Counted from the first letter of the stretch, positions 1-7,509 are shown. The stretch is DNA of 21,277 nucleotides from Candidatus Neomicrothrix sp. UBA7388 (GCA_002470695.1 DKNM01000086.1:1-21277), one strand, 5' to 3'. Numbers and translations are program-made. The notes: generated by a model from the sequence alone, not told the origin.

Positions 1-2
1 GC

Positions 3-137
3 GCTGACTCTGATGCGACATGGACGACTATAGGTTTGTCCGAAAATATTATTGAGGCTTCCTGGTTAGCGCTGCGAGACGCATTGATCTATGCGCTGCA
101 TAGATACCGCACAAGAGTCGATACTTCTCTAGACTAA
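3..137 (+). CDS. cimA: C-terminal end of citramalate / 2-isopropylmalate synthase family protein (partial)
   Basis: Only the last 44 codons lie in the window; the gene begins upstream of base 1. The visible tail contains WTTIGLSENIIEASWLALRD, which matches the closing part of the LeuA-type dimerisation/allosteric domain in CimA-like citramalate synthases (family pattern: W-T-V-G-S-x-N-I-I-x-A-S-W-x-A-L). These enzymes condense an acyl-CoA partner with pyruvate or a related 2-oxo acid at the entry to isoleucine or leucine synthesis, in the cytoplasm. CimA is preferred over LeuA because of the SENIIEASW wording; this is from family memory, not a search. The stop is TAA at 135-137. The next gene starts 3 bases later, so the two are probably co-transcribed. 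Confidence 0.7.
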   Translation, partial: ADSDATWTTIGLSENIIEASWLALRDALIYALHRYRTRVDTSLD

Positions 138-140
138 GAA

Positions 141-668
141 GTGATGTCTGCTCCTCGACATGTACCCATGTCTCCCAATAACTATGTAGACAGCTATCGG
201 TCTCCAGAGGTGGTCCCACCGTCCTGGAAAGCTGAACGGCCCGGAGATCTATCATCTGGCCAGCCGAGCGGCGGACTTATGGGACATCAGGGACCCGACC
301 AAGGTTTTGCATTGCGGCTATGCAAAACTTTTCGTGACCGGATCTACTTGGCGGACGGGGAACATCGTGAAGATGTCGAGAAGGGATGTGTTCAGATCGC
401 CCTTAAGAGAGCTTCGTTATTCGGTCGAGCTCCGGTAGTTCATGATCTGGAAATAGCATTTCGTATCTGGGGTTTTCTCGACTTGGAGCCCGATCAGCAG
501 CTCGTCGCAGAACGTCTTAAACGTTTCGAAGGAGTCTCAGAGGGTCACCACTACTCTGACGTTCGAAGACTCGTCGCGACAGTCCCGAACGAGAGCTTAG
601 CGATGTCGCCTAAAGCTCTAGAGGATCAACACTCGCTCGATTGGGCGTCATTATTGGAGTTCGAATGA
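141..668 (+). CDS. Conserved actinobacterial protein of unknown function
   Basis: The product is 175 residues with no signal peptide or membrane segment. The N-terminal third is rich in Pro and Gly and carries VVPPSWKAERPGDL and GPDQGFALRL. The middle has KRASLFGRAPVVHDLEIAFRI, which reads like a conserved core of a small protein common in actinobacterial genomes; I know of no assigned function. A GTG at 141 directly followed by ATG at 144 gives two possible starts 3 bases apart. The gene begins 3 bases after the citramalate synthase-like gene and ends inside the start codon of the next (ATGA overlap at 665-668), so it belongs to an operon running towards gltX. It is cytoplasmic by inference. 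No catalytic motif was recognised. Confidence 0.8.
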   Translation: MMSAPRHVPMSPNNYVDSYRSPEVVPPSWKAERPGDLSSGQPSGGLMGHQGPDQGFALRLCKTFRDRIYLADGEHREDVEKGCVQIALKRASLFGRAPVVHDLEIAFRIWGFLDLEPDQQLVAERLKRFEGVSEGHHYSDVRRLVATVPNESLAMSPKALEDQHSLDWASLLEFE

Positions 669-1252
669 CCGACTCAACGCCTGACCGTGAGCTACTGCGT
701 CTGCATAGGAGGGCTTGCACAGACTTTGCTGCACGAATGCGTCTCCCAGCTTGGGAACATCTTCCTATGAACCTTGCGGAGCCGATGAGCGGACTTACTG
801 TTGGCGATTTACTGACTCAAGTGGCCAATAGCAACATTGCGACTGCCGCTGTATTAAGTGGCCAAGAGCACCCAGCGACGGTCGAACTTGGGACAGACCC
901 AAGCCAAGTAGTTGTGGAATCGATACGCACCGTGCTGACAGTTGCATCCGGACTCGATCACAGTTCTGGATTCAGTCCGAACCACAGACAACTGATTTGG
1001 AGTCGCATCGTAGAACTCACTGTTCTGGGTTATGACCTGCAGCAGGCCATAAGAGCAGGCGCAGGATTAGATGACGTGCTTGTCGATAGAATTTCTGCAG
1101 TAGAGCCTGAAGTGGAAATTTGGCCATCGTTGGCATCGCTTGAGTTCGATATGTCGACTCCACCAACGCTTCGACTTTTGGCTAAACATGGGCGGCCCCC
1201 TGGTCTTTGGTTAGATGTATCTGATCCCTCTTGCGGCACAGGTCAGTGCTAG
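665..1252 (+). CDS. DinB / maleylpyruvate isomerase-like fold protein (first of two)
   Basis: Starting at ATG 665 gives about 195 residues and overlaps the previous stop as ATGA, the usual sign of translational coupling. The frame is open further upstream to 641, but that would run well into the preceding gene. The sequence is mostly helical in character. Its N-terminal half (LPMNLAEPMSGLTVGDLLTQVANSNIA, split here for length: LPMNLAEPMSGL then TVGDLLTQVANSN) resembles the opening of mycothiol-dependent maleylpyruvate isomerase-like proteins, a four-helix DinB-type fold. The middle has IVELTVLGYDLQQAIRAGAG, which parallels the VHAWDLAVGLG segment of the next gene. The metal-ligand histidines of the family are not obvious. 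Family assignment is moderate; the substrate is unknown. Confidence 0.6.
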   Translation: MTDSTPDRELLRLHRRACTDFAARMRLPAWEHLPMNLAEPMSGLTVGDLLTQVANSNIATAAVLSGQEHPATVELGTDPSQVVVESIRTVLTVASGLDHSSGFSPNHRQLIWSRIVELTVLGYDLQQAIRAGAGLDDVLVDRISAVEPEVEIWPSLASLEFDMSTPPTLRLLAKHGRPPGLWLDVSDPSCGTGQC

Positions 1253-1830
1253 AAGAATTAACTCCGGATGTGAATTGGTTACGGATCCACCAGATCGCTG
1301 CTGGAGAAGTCGACTTTCGAATACGTCAAATTCTTCCTGAATATTGGGAGGCTTCGACTCCGTGCGATGAATGGGATGTTTATGACTTGGTCTCACACTG
1401 TGTAGTTGAAAATATGCGAGCTTCGCTAATTCTTGAGGGCGCTCCGTTTGATGAAGTGATGTCTGTTGATCAAGAGGTGGTCGCGGAGGATCCCGAAATG
1501 GCTTGGGAGATGTCTTGGAGGAATGCGGTAGCGGCCTTCGGATCTGCCGACTTAGAGAGCGAAGTTGCTCTAGGGGTGCAAAGTATCCCGACTATTGAGT
1601 TTCTTCGAATCCGGTCGAGTGATTTAGCAGTTCATGCTTGGGATTTGGCGGTAGGTCTGGGAGTCGATGAGCGACTTGATGACGAAGTAGTCGGGGCTGT
1701 TTTCGAGTGGGCGCAGCAGCGTAAGGACCAAATGGCAAAGATGCCCGAGCTATTTGACCCACCGATTCCTTACTCTCCCGGCGCAGACGAACAAACCCAA
1801 CTATTAGAGATCTTTGGAAGAGAGCTCTAA
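1246..1830 (+). CDS. TIGR03086-type metal-binding / maleylpyruvate isomerase family protein (second of two)
   Basis: About 194 residues from GTG 1246. The segment STPCDEWDVYDLVSHCVVEN matches the first helical pair of TIGR03086 / mycothiol maleylpyruvate isomerase N-domain proteins, and RSSDLAVHAWDLAVGLGVD matches their second conserved block, with a histidine that is a likely metal ligand. The C-terminal FDPPIPYSPGADEQTQLLEI is also typical of the family. Members are DinB-fold proteins that may use mycothiol or another small thiol; the reaction here is unknown. GTG 1246 overlaps the previous stop (1250-1252) and has AGG only 3 bases upstream. A TTG at 1231 in the same frame is the alternative start. 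It is in the same operon as gltX, whose frame begins inside or just after this gene's end. Confidence 0.75.
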   Translation: MLEELTPDVNWLRIHQIAAGEVDFRIRQILPEYWEASTPCDEWDVYDLVSHCVVENMRASLILEGAPFDEVMSVDQEVVAEDPEMAWEMSWRNAVAAFGSADLESEVALGVQSIPTIEFLRIRSSDLAVHAWDLAVGLGVDERLDDEVVGAVFEWAQQRKDQMAKMPELFDPPIPYSPGADEQTQLLEIFGREL

Positions 1831-1861
1831 AGACAGCCAATACTCTCGTACCATCGAACCT

Positions 1862-3169
1862 GTGAGTTCCATTCGCCTTCGTTTTGCCCCAGCACCTACG
1901 GGCTCTCTTCATCTAGGTTCAGCGAGAACTGCATTATTTAATTGGCTCGTAGCTAGAGGGTCAGGTGGGGAGCTGATTCTCCGCGTGGAGGACACAAATG
2001 CAGAGCTCAGCAAGCCTGAATTGATTGACAATATCTACAGATCGCTTGATTGGCTCGAAATTGATTTTGACGGCGAGCCCGTAAGACAGAGCCAGCGAGC
2101 TGATCTTTATGATGATGCTGTCGAACAATGGATCTCGGCTGGCGTTGCTTATGAGGATGAAGGCGCCATCCGATTTCGAGTTCCGCAGGATGGGACGACT
2201 TCTTGGGATGATCAAATAAGAGGCGCTGTCGTATTCGAAAACCAGCACATTGAGGATTTTGTTGTCCGTCGAGCCGATGGCACAGCCACATTTTTTACGG
2301 CTAATGCCGTTGATGATTTGGACCTCGGCATCACCCATGTCGTCCGGGGCGAAGATCTGGTGAATGTGACGCCCAAGGTAATCCTGCTGCGCGAGGCACT
2401 GGGGGAGTCTGCACCGCTGAAATTCGCGCACCTTCCCTTAATTATCAACGAACAGCGCAAGAAACTGTCGAAGCGGCGTGACGACGTCGCTTTGGAGGCT
2501 TACAGGGAGCGAGGGATTTTGCCCACGGCAATGGTCAATTACCTGGCTTTGCTGGGGTGGGGCCCCAAAGATGATGTTGAGGTTCGACCGATCTCTGAGA
2601 TTATTGAGATGTTTGATATAGCGGACGTCAATCCTTCTGCAGCCATGTTCGACGTCAAGAAGCTTGAAGCGATAAACGGTGAATACATAAGAGCGTTGTC
2701 GCCCGAAGAGTTCGGTAAATCGATAGCTCCTTGGTTGGAGGAAGAAGATTGGGCTGGAAACGTCGATGATGAGGTGCTTCGGCAAGTTGCGCCCTTAGTG
2801 CAAGAACGCACTCGTGTTCTAGCTGAAGCTCCTAAACAATTGGATTTCTTCTTTTGGGACAACCAGGAGATGGACTCTGATGCATGGCAAAAAGTTATGC
2901 TCAAAGATTCAGCGCGATCGATTCTTGAAGCGGCTCGCTCTGTCTTAGCCGACGTGGAATGGAATGTTGAAGCTCTTCACGAAGCTGTTCGAAAAATCGC
3001 TGAGAGTCACGAATTGAAGCTCGGCAAGGCGCAGGCACCTATTCGAGTGGCGATTACCGGTCGGACAGTCGGCCCGCCTCTATTTGAATCAATGTATTTT
3101 CTCGGAAGGGAAGTTGTCGTCGAAAGGCTTGGCAACGCATTGCAAAAGCTTGTCGAAGCTCAGCGTTAA
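1862..3169 (+). CDS. gltX: Glutamyl-tRNA synthetase, shortened catalytic insert
   Basis: A class I aminoacyl-tRNA synthetase that activates glutamate with ATP and loads it on tRNA-Glu, and on tRNA-Gln if non-discriminating. PAPTGSLHLGSART near residue 10 is the HIGH region, RVEDTN and WLEIDFDGEPVRQSQR follow as in GluRS, and KKLSKRRDD at about 200-208 is the KMSKS loop. The remaining 230 residues look like the usual helical anticodon-binding half, ending VAITGRTVGPPLFESMYFLG. From GTG 1862 the protein is 435 residues against roughly 470 in the family. The missing part is between AYEDEGA and IRFRV at about residue 96-105, where Thermus GluRS has some 38 more residues. A TTG at 1814 in frame would add 16 residues and overlap the previous gene; neither start has a good Shine-Dalgarno. 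tRNA-Gln lies 89 bases downstream. Confidence 0.93.
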   Translation: MSSIRLRFAPAPTGSLHLGSARTALFNWLVARGSGGELILRVEDTNAELSKPELIDNIYRSLDWLEIDFDGEPVRQSQRADLYDDAVEQWISAGVAYEDEGAIRFRVPQDGTTSWDDQIRGAVVFENQHIEDFVVRRADGTATFFTANAVDDLDLGITHVVRGEDLVNVTPKVILLREALGESAPLKFAHLPLIINEQRKKLSKRRDDVALEAYRERGILPTAMVNYLALLGWGPKDDVEVRPISEIIEMFDIADVNPSAAMFDVKKLEAINGEYIRALSPEEFGKSIAPWLEEEDWAGNVDDEVLRQVAPLVQERTRVLAEAPKQLDFFFWDNQEMDSDAWQKVMLKDSARSILEAARSVLADVEWNVEALHEAVRKIAESHELKLGKAQAPIRVAITGRTVGPPLFESMYFLGREVVVERLGNALQKLVEAQR

Positions 3170-3220
3170 TAGAAAGCATCACGTTGTCGCAGTTTGTTGC
3201 GGGAAATCGCCGCGCTACCC

Positions 3221-3248
3221 TTGCCCTCTCGTGTTTAAGATTTAAGAT
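3221..3248 (+). promoter_or_regulatory. Candidate promoter of tRNA-Gln
   Basis: A -35-like TTGCCC (3221-3226) and a -10-like TAAGAT (3243-3248) are separated by 16 bases, which would start transcription a few bases before the tRNA 5' end at 3259. The -10 lies in a short direct repeat of TTTAAGAT (3234-3248). This is pattern matching to a sigma-70-like consensus only. Confidence 0.4.
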
Positions 3249-3258
3249 TTTGACCCGA

Positions 3259-3330
3259 TCGGGGATGGTGTAATTGGCAACACAACTGGTTCTGATCCAG
3301 TCATTGGGGGTTCAAGTCCTCCTCCCCGAA
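3259..3330 (+). tRNA. tRNA-Gln (anticodon CTG)
   Basis: A full cloverleaf can be drawn. The acceptor TCGGGGA (3259-3265) pairs perfectly with TCCCCGA (3323-3329). The anticodon stem ACTGG/CCAGT encloses the loop TTCTGAT with CTG at 3292-3294. The T arm is GGGGG-TTCAAGT-CCTCC with one G-T pair. The discriminator base is A3330, and CCA is not encoded (CAT follows). In most actinobacteria tRNA-Gln is first charged with Glu by GluRS and then amidated by GatCAB, so its place just after gltX is functionally sensible. Confidence 0.95.
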
Positions 3331-3544
3331 CATAAATTAAGAAATTTTAGAAATAGCTAAAGAACACATTTATTTAGTATTCTTATAAATTACGTTGGTT
3401 GATTAAGCGCTTTTCGCGTTTATTTCGACTAAGAAAGCACATCTATAAAGCTAGTTAGTAACCAAACAAACTTGCGCCGCCGGTTCAGGCTGGTAACTTG
3501 CGCATTCGCTGGGCACTACGCCCAGGCGTTGAAGGAGAGAGGGG
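3331..3544. other. AT-rich intergenic stretch before the LIV transporter genes
   Basis: About 150 bases after the tRNA are clearly more AT-rich than the surrounding genes and contain stop codons in all frames I checked on the plus strand. No convincing -35/-10 pair was fixed, although TATAAA-like boxes occur (around 3384 and 3444). The last 40 bases hold a hairpin and a strong Shine-Dalgarno for the next gene, annotated separately. This is the likely control region of the transporter operon. Confidence 0.5.
3507..3528 (+). promoter_or_regulatory. Hairpin just upstream of the livG ribosome binding site
   Basis: CTGGGC (3509-3514) and GCCCAG (3520-3525) form a six-pair stem with the loop ACTAC, and flanking CG/CG bases can extend it with a bulge. 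It ends 5-6 bases before the purine-rich GAAGGAGAG (3531-3539) that serves the GTG start at 3545. It could be a small 5'-leader regulatory stem or mRNA-stabilising structure. No known riboswitch was recognised. Confidence 0.4.
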
Positions 3545-4315
3545 GTGCAACGCGTGGCGTTGCTCGAAGTCTCAGACATAACAGTCCGGTTCGGCGGAAT
3601 TGTTGCGCTCGACGACCTGTCATTCACTATGGATGAAGGACAGATCCTCGGGCTCATCGGACCGAACGGTGCAGGAAAAACTACGCTGTTCAATGTCGTA
3701 AGTCGTATTTATGACCCAACACAGGGATCGGTTACTTTTGATGGGCAAGATCTGACTGCGATGTCGGCCCATGAAATTAGTCGCGTTGGTGTTTATCGCA
3801 CATTCCAAAACTTGGCCTTGTGGCCAGGCATGACCGTAATCGAAAACGTCATGGTTGGGGATCACACCAATACCAAGTCGAATGTCTTAAGTTCCGCGCT
3901 TCGGTTGCCTTCAATGCGCAGCGAGGAAGCGGACTTGAGGGATCGCGCTTGGGCTGCTCTGGATGAACTTAATCTGACGGACGTGGCCTACAGCCCGGCT
4001 GCTGGATTGCCGTTCGGAACATTGAAGCGCATTGAGTTAGCTAGGGCTCTTATTGCGAACCCTCGACTCATTATGTTGGACGAACCGGCATCAGGTTTGA
4101 CTCATAGCGAGGTTGACTCGTTGGCGCAGGACATCAAAGATCTTCGCGATCGTCATAATCTGACGGTTCTTCTGGTTGAGCACCACATGCGAATGGTTCT
4201 CGGTATCAGCGAGAAACTTGTGGTTCTTAACTTTGGTCGAAAAATTGCCGATGGTGACCCGGATGTCGTTCGCAACGACCCAGAGGTCATTGAGGCCTAC
4301 TTGGGGAGCTCGTAA
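3545..4315 (+). CDS. livG: LIV-type ABC importer ATP-binding protein LivG-like
   Basis: 256 residues. Walker A is GPNGAGKTT at 39-47, the Q loop is in YRTFQNLALW near 85-93, the signature region is LPFGTLKRIELARAL at 155-169, and Walker B is LIMLDEPASGL at 175-185, followed by an EHH switch histidine near 213. The LPFG form of the signature is common in actinobacterial LivG-type ATPases. The C-terminus (GDPDVVRNDPEVIEAYLG) is typical of branched-chain amino acid transporter ATPases. The protein hydrolyses ATP on the cytoplasmic side to drive uptake through the downstream permeases. GTG 3545 has GGAG seven bases upstream; a second GTG at 3554 is possible. The stop overlaps the next ATG by one base (TAATG). 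Confidence 0.93.
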   Translation: MQRVALLEVSDITVRFGGIVALDDLSFTMDEGQILGLIGPNGAGKTTLFNVVSRIYDPTQGSVTFDGQDLTAMSAHEISRVGVYRTFQNLALWPGMTVIENVMVGDHTNTKSNVLSSALRLPSMRSEEADLRDRAWAALDELNLTDVAYSPAAGLPFGTLKRIELARALIANPRLIMLDEPASGLTHSEVDSLAQDIKDLRDRHNLTVLLVEHHMRMVLGISEKLVVLNFGRKIADGDPDVVRNDPEVIEAYLGSS

Positions 4316-5043
4316 TGGTTGATGACGTTTTTGACGAAGTCGGCTTGAAGGTCGAAGACCTGCATGCCTCGTACGGCGCTGTTGAAGTCCTTAGAGGCTT
4401 GAACTTCGAGGTCGCCGCTAAAGGTGTCTCAGTGATCCTCGGAGCAAATGGTGCCGGTAAAACGACCACCCTCCGAGCGATATGCAATATGTGCTCGACT
4501 AGTGGCAAAGTGACGCTAGGAGAAGAGGACATAACTCGCACGGGAACTGCCGAAATTGTGCGCCGCGGCGTGGCTCATGTTCCCCAGGGTCGAGGTACTT
4601 TTCCAGAGCTGTCCACTATGGACAATCTGATGATCGGTGCATACACCCGAAAAGACGGCGAAGTTCGCGACGATGTAGAGCGTTGGTTTGAAATCTTTCC
4701 ACGCCTTGCAGAGCGTCAAGATCAGTTAGCTGGTTCCCTGTCGGGTGGTGAGCAGCAGATGCTTGCCGTAGCTCGTGCACTCATGTGCAGGCCGCGATTA
4801 TTGCTACTTGACGAGCCATCGCTAGGGTTGGCTCCGCTGATCATTGAAGACCTATTTGAACGCTTCGGTACTCTCAACAAGGAAACCGGTTTGACGATGC
4901 TGATCGTTGAACAAAACGCCAACCTTGCACTGGAAATGGCTGACTACGGTTACGTGATTGAGTCTGGCGAAATAACACTGTCTGGATCCGCTGACCAACT
5001 TAGGAACGATCCTGCTGTGCAGGAAGCGTACCTAGGCGCTTAA
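4315..5043 (+). CDS. livF: LIV-type ABC importer ATP-binding protein LivF-like
   Basis: 242 residues. Walker A is GANGAGKTT at 43-51, PQGRGTFPELS at 90-100 is a LivF hallmark (Q loop region), the signature is LSGGEQQ at 142-148, and Walker B is LLLLDEPSLGL at 162-172. The C-terminal VQEAYLGA is the usual LivF ending. It partners LivG as the ATPase heterodimer of a hydrophobic or branched-chain amino acid importer. ATG 4315 overlaps the stop of livG by one base, so translation is coupled. The few N-terminal acidic residues (MVDDVFDEVG) before the ABC core are slightly longer than in many LivF proteins. Confidence 0.93.
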   Translation: MVDDVFDEVGLKVEDLHASYGAVEVLRGLNFEVAAKGVSVILGANGAGKTTTLRAICNMCSTSGKVTLGEEDITRTGTAEIVRRGVAHVPQGRGTFPELSTMDNLMIGAYTRKDGEVRDDVERWFEIFPRLAERQDQLAGSLSGGEQQMLAVARALMCRPRLLLLDEPSLGLAPLIIEDLFERFGTLNKETGLTMLIVEQNANLALEMADYGYVIESGEITLSGSADQLRNDPAVQEAYLGA

Positions 5044-5058
5044 GGAGGGGGCTTAACA

Positions 5059-6009
5059 ATGAACTGGAACTTCGATGTCCTACCGGACTTCATCTTCAAC
5101 GGCTTAAGCCTTGGTGCTATTTATGGTGCTGTAGCGCTTTCGCTCGTTCTTATCTTTAAGGCCACGACGCTTATTAACTTCGCTACCGGCGAGTTGGCAA
5201 TGCTCGGAGCCTTCCTTGTATACGTTCTCCATATGGAGCAAGGCATTTGGCTCTGGCTGTCGATGGCGATTGCCATGGGATTGAGTGCGGGACTAGGCGT
5301 TCTGATCGAACGAACGTTGACCCGGCCCTTCGACCCTGAAGATCACCTTCCTGTCGTGCTGATTACCTTAGGTTTATTCCTTATTATCAACGCCGTAGCT
5401 GGTGACATCTGGAACTACCAGGTCCGTATCTTGACGAATCCATTCGGCAAGTTCCCGGATTGGGTGCCAAGCCTTGGCGGCGATCGTTACGTGGAAGTAC
5501 TTGGCAGTCGCTTGAAGTACCAATCAATCGGTATCTGGCTCACGCTGGCGCTAGCGCTATTTGCTTTGTCTCTTATTCTTAATAAGACCAAAGCCGGCCT
5601 GGCTTTCCGAGCGGTGTCTTCGAATGTCGAATCTGCACGTCTCGTGGGAGTCCACACAGGCCGCACCTTGGGATTCGGTTGGGCGATTGCATCAGCCTTC
5701 GGAACTTTGGGTGCCGTTCTAGTGGCCCCCCAGCTTGGCGGCGTGAACCCGAACATGATGGCAACCATCCTTATCTACGCTTTGGCTGGAGCGGCCCTTG
5801 GAGGCCTTGATAGCCAAGGTGGCGCAGTCCTTGGAGGAATCCTTGTGGGTCTCATCCAAGCCGTCCTTGTCACCTGGGGTGGCGTGGTCGTCTTTGGGCA
5901 GCTCTACATGTCGATCCTGCAGCTCGCTGCAGCGTTCCTCATAATCCTTATCGTCCTACTGTTCCGACCTGCGGGCCTCTTCGGTACTCGCCGAGTCGAG
6001 CGCGTCTAG
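5059..6009 (+). CDS. livH: LIV-type ABC importer permease LivH-like (first)
   Basis: 316 residues, strongly hydrophobic, consistent with about eight membrane helices. The N-terminal FIFNGLSLGAIYGAVALSL and KATTLINFATGELAMLGAF are standard LivH signatures, and AGAALGGLDSQGGAVLGG is the conserved late loop that contacts the ATPases. It forms half of the translocation channel with LivM. AAGGAGGGGG directly after the livF stop is a strong Shine-Dalgarno for ATG 5059. The end FRPAGLFGTRRVERV is nearly repeated by the second LivH (FGTQRIERI), so the two are paralogues. Substrate cannot be read from the sequence: family members carry branched-chain amino acids, amides, urea or aromatic acids. Confidence 0.92.
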   Translation: MNWNFDVLPDFIFNGLSLGAIYGAVALSLVLIFKATTLINFATGELAMLGAFLVYVLHMEQGIWLWLSMAIAMGLSAGLGVLIERTLTRPFDPEDHLPVVLITLGLFLIINAVAGDIWNYQVRILTNPFGKFPDWVPSLGGDRYVEVLGSRLKYQSIGIWLTLALALFALSLILNKTKAGLAFRAVSSNVESARLVGVHTGRTLGFGWAIASAFGTLGAVLVAPQLGGVNPNMMATILIYALAGAALGGLDSQGGAVLGGILVGLIQAVLVTWGGVVVFGQLYMSILQLAAAFLIILIVLLFRPAGLFGTRRVERV

Positions 6010-6037
6010 CGAAACAACAACAAGAGGAGATTCAAAA

Positions 6038-7453
6038 ATGAGTACACCACTGGTTGTCGTTGCAAAAGACAGCGCAGAACACAAAAAATGGAAATATGCC
6101 CAATGGCTTTACCTAGCAGGCTTCCTGCTGTTGACGCCACTTGTTCTCGAACCCTTCGAGATAGGCAAAATGAACCGAGCCTTAGTGCTCAGCGTCGCGA
6201 TCCTTGCGGTGAATCTTGTCGTTGGTTTCAACGGCATGCTCGCCTTAGGTCACTCAGCCTTCATGGGTATAGGTGCCTTCGTCACTGCATCAATGGTTCA
6301 AGACGAAAATTGGGATTATTGGCAAGTAATACCCATAGTCCTGATAGTCGGCTTCATCATGGGGGTTATCATTGGCCTTCCTGCGTTGAGAGTGAAAGGC
6401 TTATATCTGGCCCTCGTCACGATCGCCCAGGCGGCAGTATTCCCGACATTGGTGAATATTGACGAACTCGGAATTGCCGCCAGAACGGGTGGCCCCAATG
6501 GCAAAGGTGTTTCGGAAGAGGTCATAGCGCCCGATTTCTTGCAGTGGTTGCCGGGCGTTACTGGCGCTCGCGGCGGTTCCGCCTATAGGTATTGGATAAT
6601 TGTAGTAATGATTGGCATCACATTGATGTTGGTCACCAACTATCTCCGCAGTAGGCCGGGCCGAGCTGTCCTAGCGATCCGTGATAACGAGGCAGGTGCG
6701 GCGGTATACGGCGTCAACTTGCCCGTTGTCAAAACCATGAACTTTGCCATCAGTGCATCGATCGGCTCATTGGCCGGTTTGATGTGGTGCTTGGACAAAG
6801 GGTTTGTCGCCGGACAGGACTTCACCTTCCTGCTCGCTATTGACCTCATCATCGGCCTTGTGCTTGGCGGTGTTGGAACAATCCAAGGCTCAATAGTCGG
6901 TGGCCTCTTCGTTGTATGGGTCAATGACTTGACCAAGAGAATTTCTATTCCTCTTGGGCTTTACACCCTTAACGGCGATGGCCCGTTGGCGAAAGCAATC
7001 TTCGGCCTCATCCTAATTCTGTTTACTTTCTTCGCACCAGGTGGCATCGTCTCCCTAGCGAGAATGGTGCAAGCCAAACTTATAAGGGTCGTGCCGTTGG
7101 CGCCTTCCGGGGAACCAATTCAGCCTATAGAGTCCTTTGATCCGGGTATGGAATCAACCCGCGCGGACGCTGCTATGAAGCTGTCAATTGCAGGTCCAGT
7201 TTGTTTGGCGATTGGTTGGCTTGCGATGAATATCAACAGTCTGATCGTTGGCGTCTTTGCATTTGGATTCAGGATGATCATCTTGTTCGCACCTGTTGCA
7301 GTTCTGGTTGCGACAAACGAACTAAAAGCCCACGCCGAAGGTAAACGCCCAGATTCGATCAAGGGACCTGCCAACACGGCTCGGCTGCTTGGTCTTCTAG
7401 GAACTGCTTTTGTAATTGTCTACGCGGCTCAACGCTTCATCCTAAATTACTAA
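6038..7453 (+). CDS. livM: LIV-type ABC importer permease LivM-like with C-terminal extension (first)
   Basis: 471 residues; the usual LivM core is about 320-350. The core has VVGFNGMLALGHSAFMGIGA (61-80), LPALRVKGLYLALVTIA (114-130), GRAVLAIRDNEAGAAVYGVN and LGGVGTIQGSIVGG, all LivM signatures. The normal end is near FFAPGGIVSLARM (331-343). After it come a short Pro-rich linker and about 100 further residues with three hydrophobic stretches (roughly 383-396, 400-425, 448-463), probably extra membrane helices. The function of this tail is unknown. AGAGGAG about 11 bases upstream supports ATG 6038. A strong hairpin follows the stop, separating this permease pair from the second. Confidence 0.9.
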   Translation: MSTPLVVVAKDSAEHKKWKYAQWLYLAGFLLLTPLVLEPFEIGKMNRALVLSVAILAVNLVVGFNGMLALGHSAFMGIGAFVTASMVQDENWDYWQVIPIVLIVGFIMGVIIGLPALRVKGLYLALVTIAQAAVFPTLVNIDELGIAARTGGPNGKGVSEEVIAPDFLQWLPGVTGARGGSAYRYWIIVVMIGITLMLVTNYLRSRPGRAVLAIRDNEAGAAVYGVNLPVVKTMNFAISASIGSLAGLMWCLDKGFVAGQDFTFLLAIDLIIGLVLGGVGTIQGSIVGGLFVVWVNDLTKRISIPLGLYTLNGDGPLAKAIFGLILILFTFFAPGGIVSLARMVQAKLIRVVPLAPSGEPIQPIESFDPGMESTRADAAMKLSIAGPVCLAIGWLAMNINSLIVGVFAFGFRMIILFAPVAVLVATNELKAHAEGKRPDSIKGPANTARLLGLLGTAFVIVYAAQRFILNY

Positions 7454-7470
7454 AAGCTAAAATTTGCTAA

Positions 7471-7509
7471 GCGGTTTCTCGGGGGTGGCTAAGGCCACCC
7501 CCGAACCGC
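7471..7509 (+). terminator. Strong hairpin between the two permease pairs (terminator or attenuator)
   Basis: TCGGGGGTGGC (7479-7489) pairs perfectly with GCCACCCCCGA (7494-7504) over eleven bases with a TAAG loop. An outer stem GCGGT (7471-7475) with ACCGC (7505-7509) extends it across a three-base bulge. There is no T-run after it, so it may be a U-poor terminator, a partial terminator that lowers expression of the second pair, or an mRNA-end stabiliser. Confidence 0.65.

Noticed and set aside
1961..2431. 156-codon minus-strand open frame inside gltX
   Set aside because: It lies wholly antisense to conserved GluRS motifs and its translation has no family-like features; it is a shadow frame.
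3451..3693. Minus-strand open frame across the livG start
   Set aside because: It covers the leader hairpin, Shine-Dalgarno and Walker A of livG on the other strand, with low-complexity Ser/Pro content typical of shadows.
3545..4315. LivG with a degenerate ABC signature
   Set aside because: LPFGTLKR differs from LSGGQ but is a common form in actinobacterial LivG-type ATPases, and Walker A, Walker B and the switch histidine are intact.
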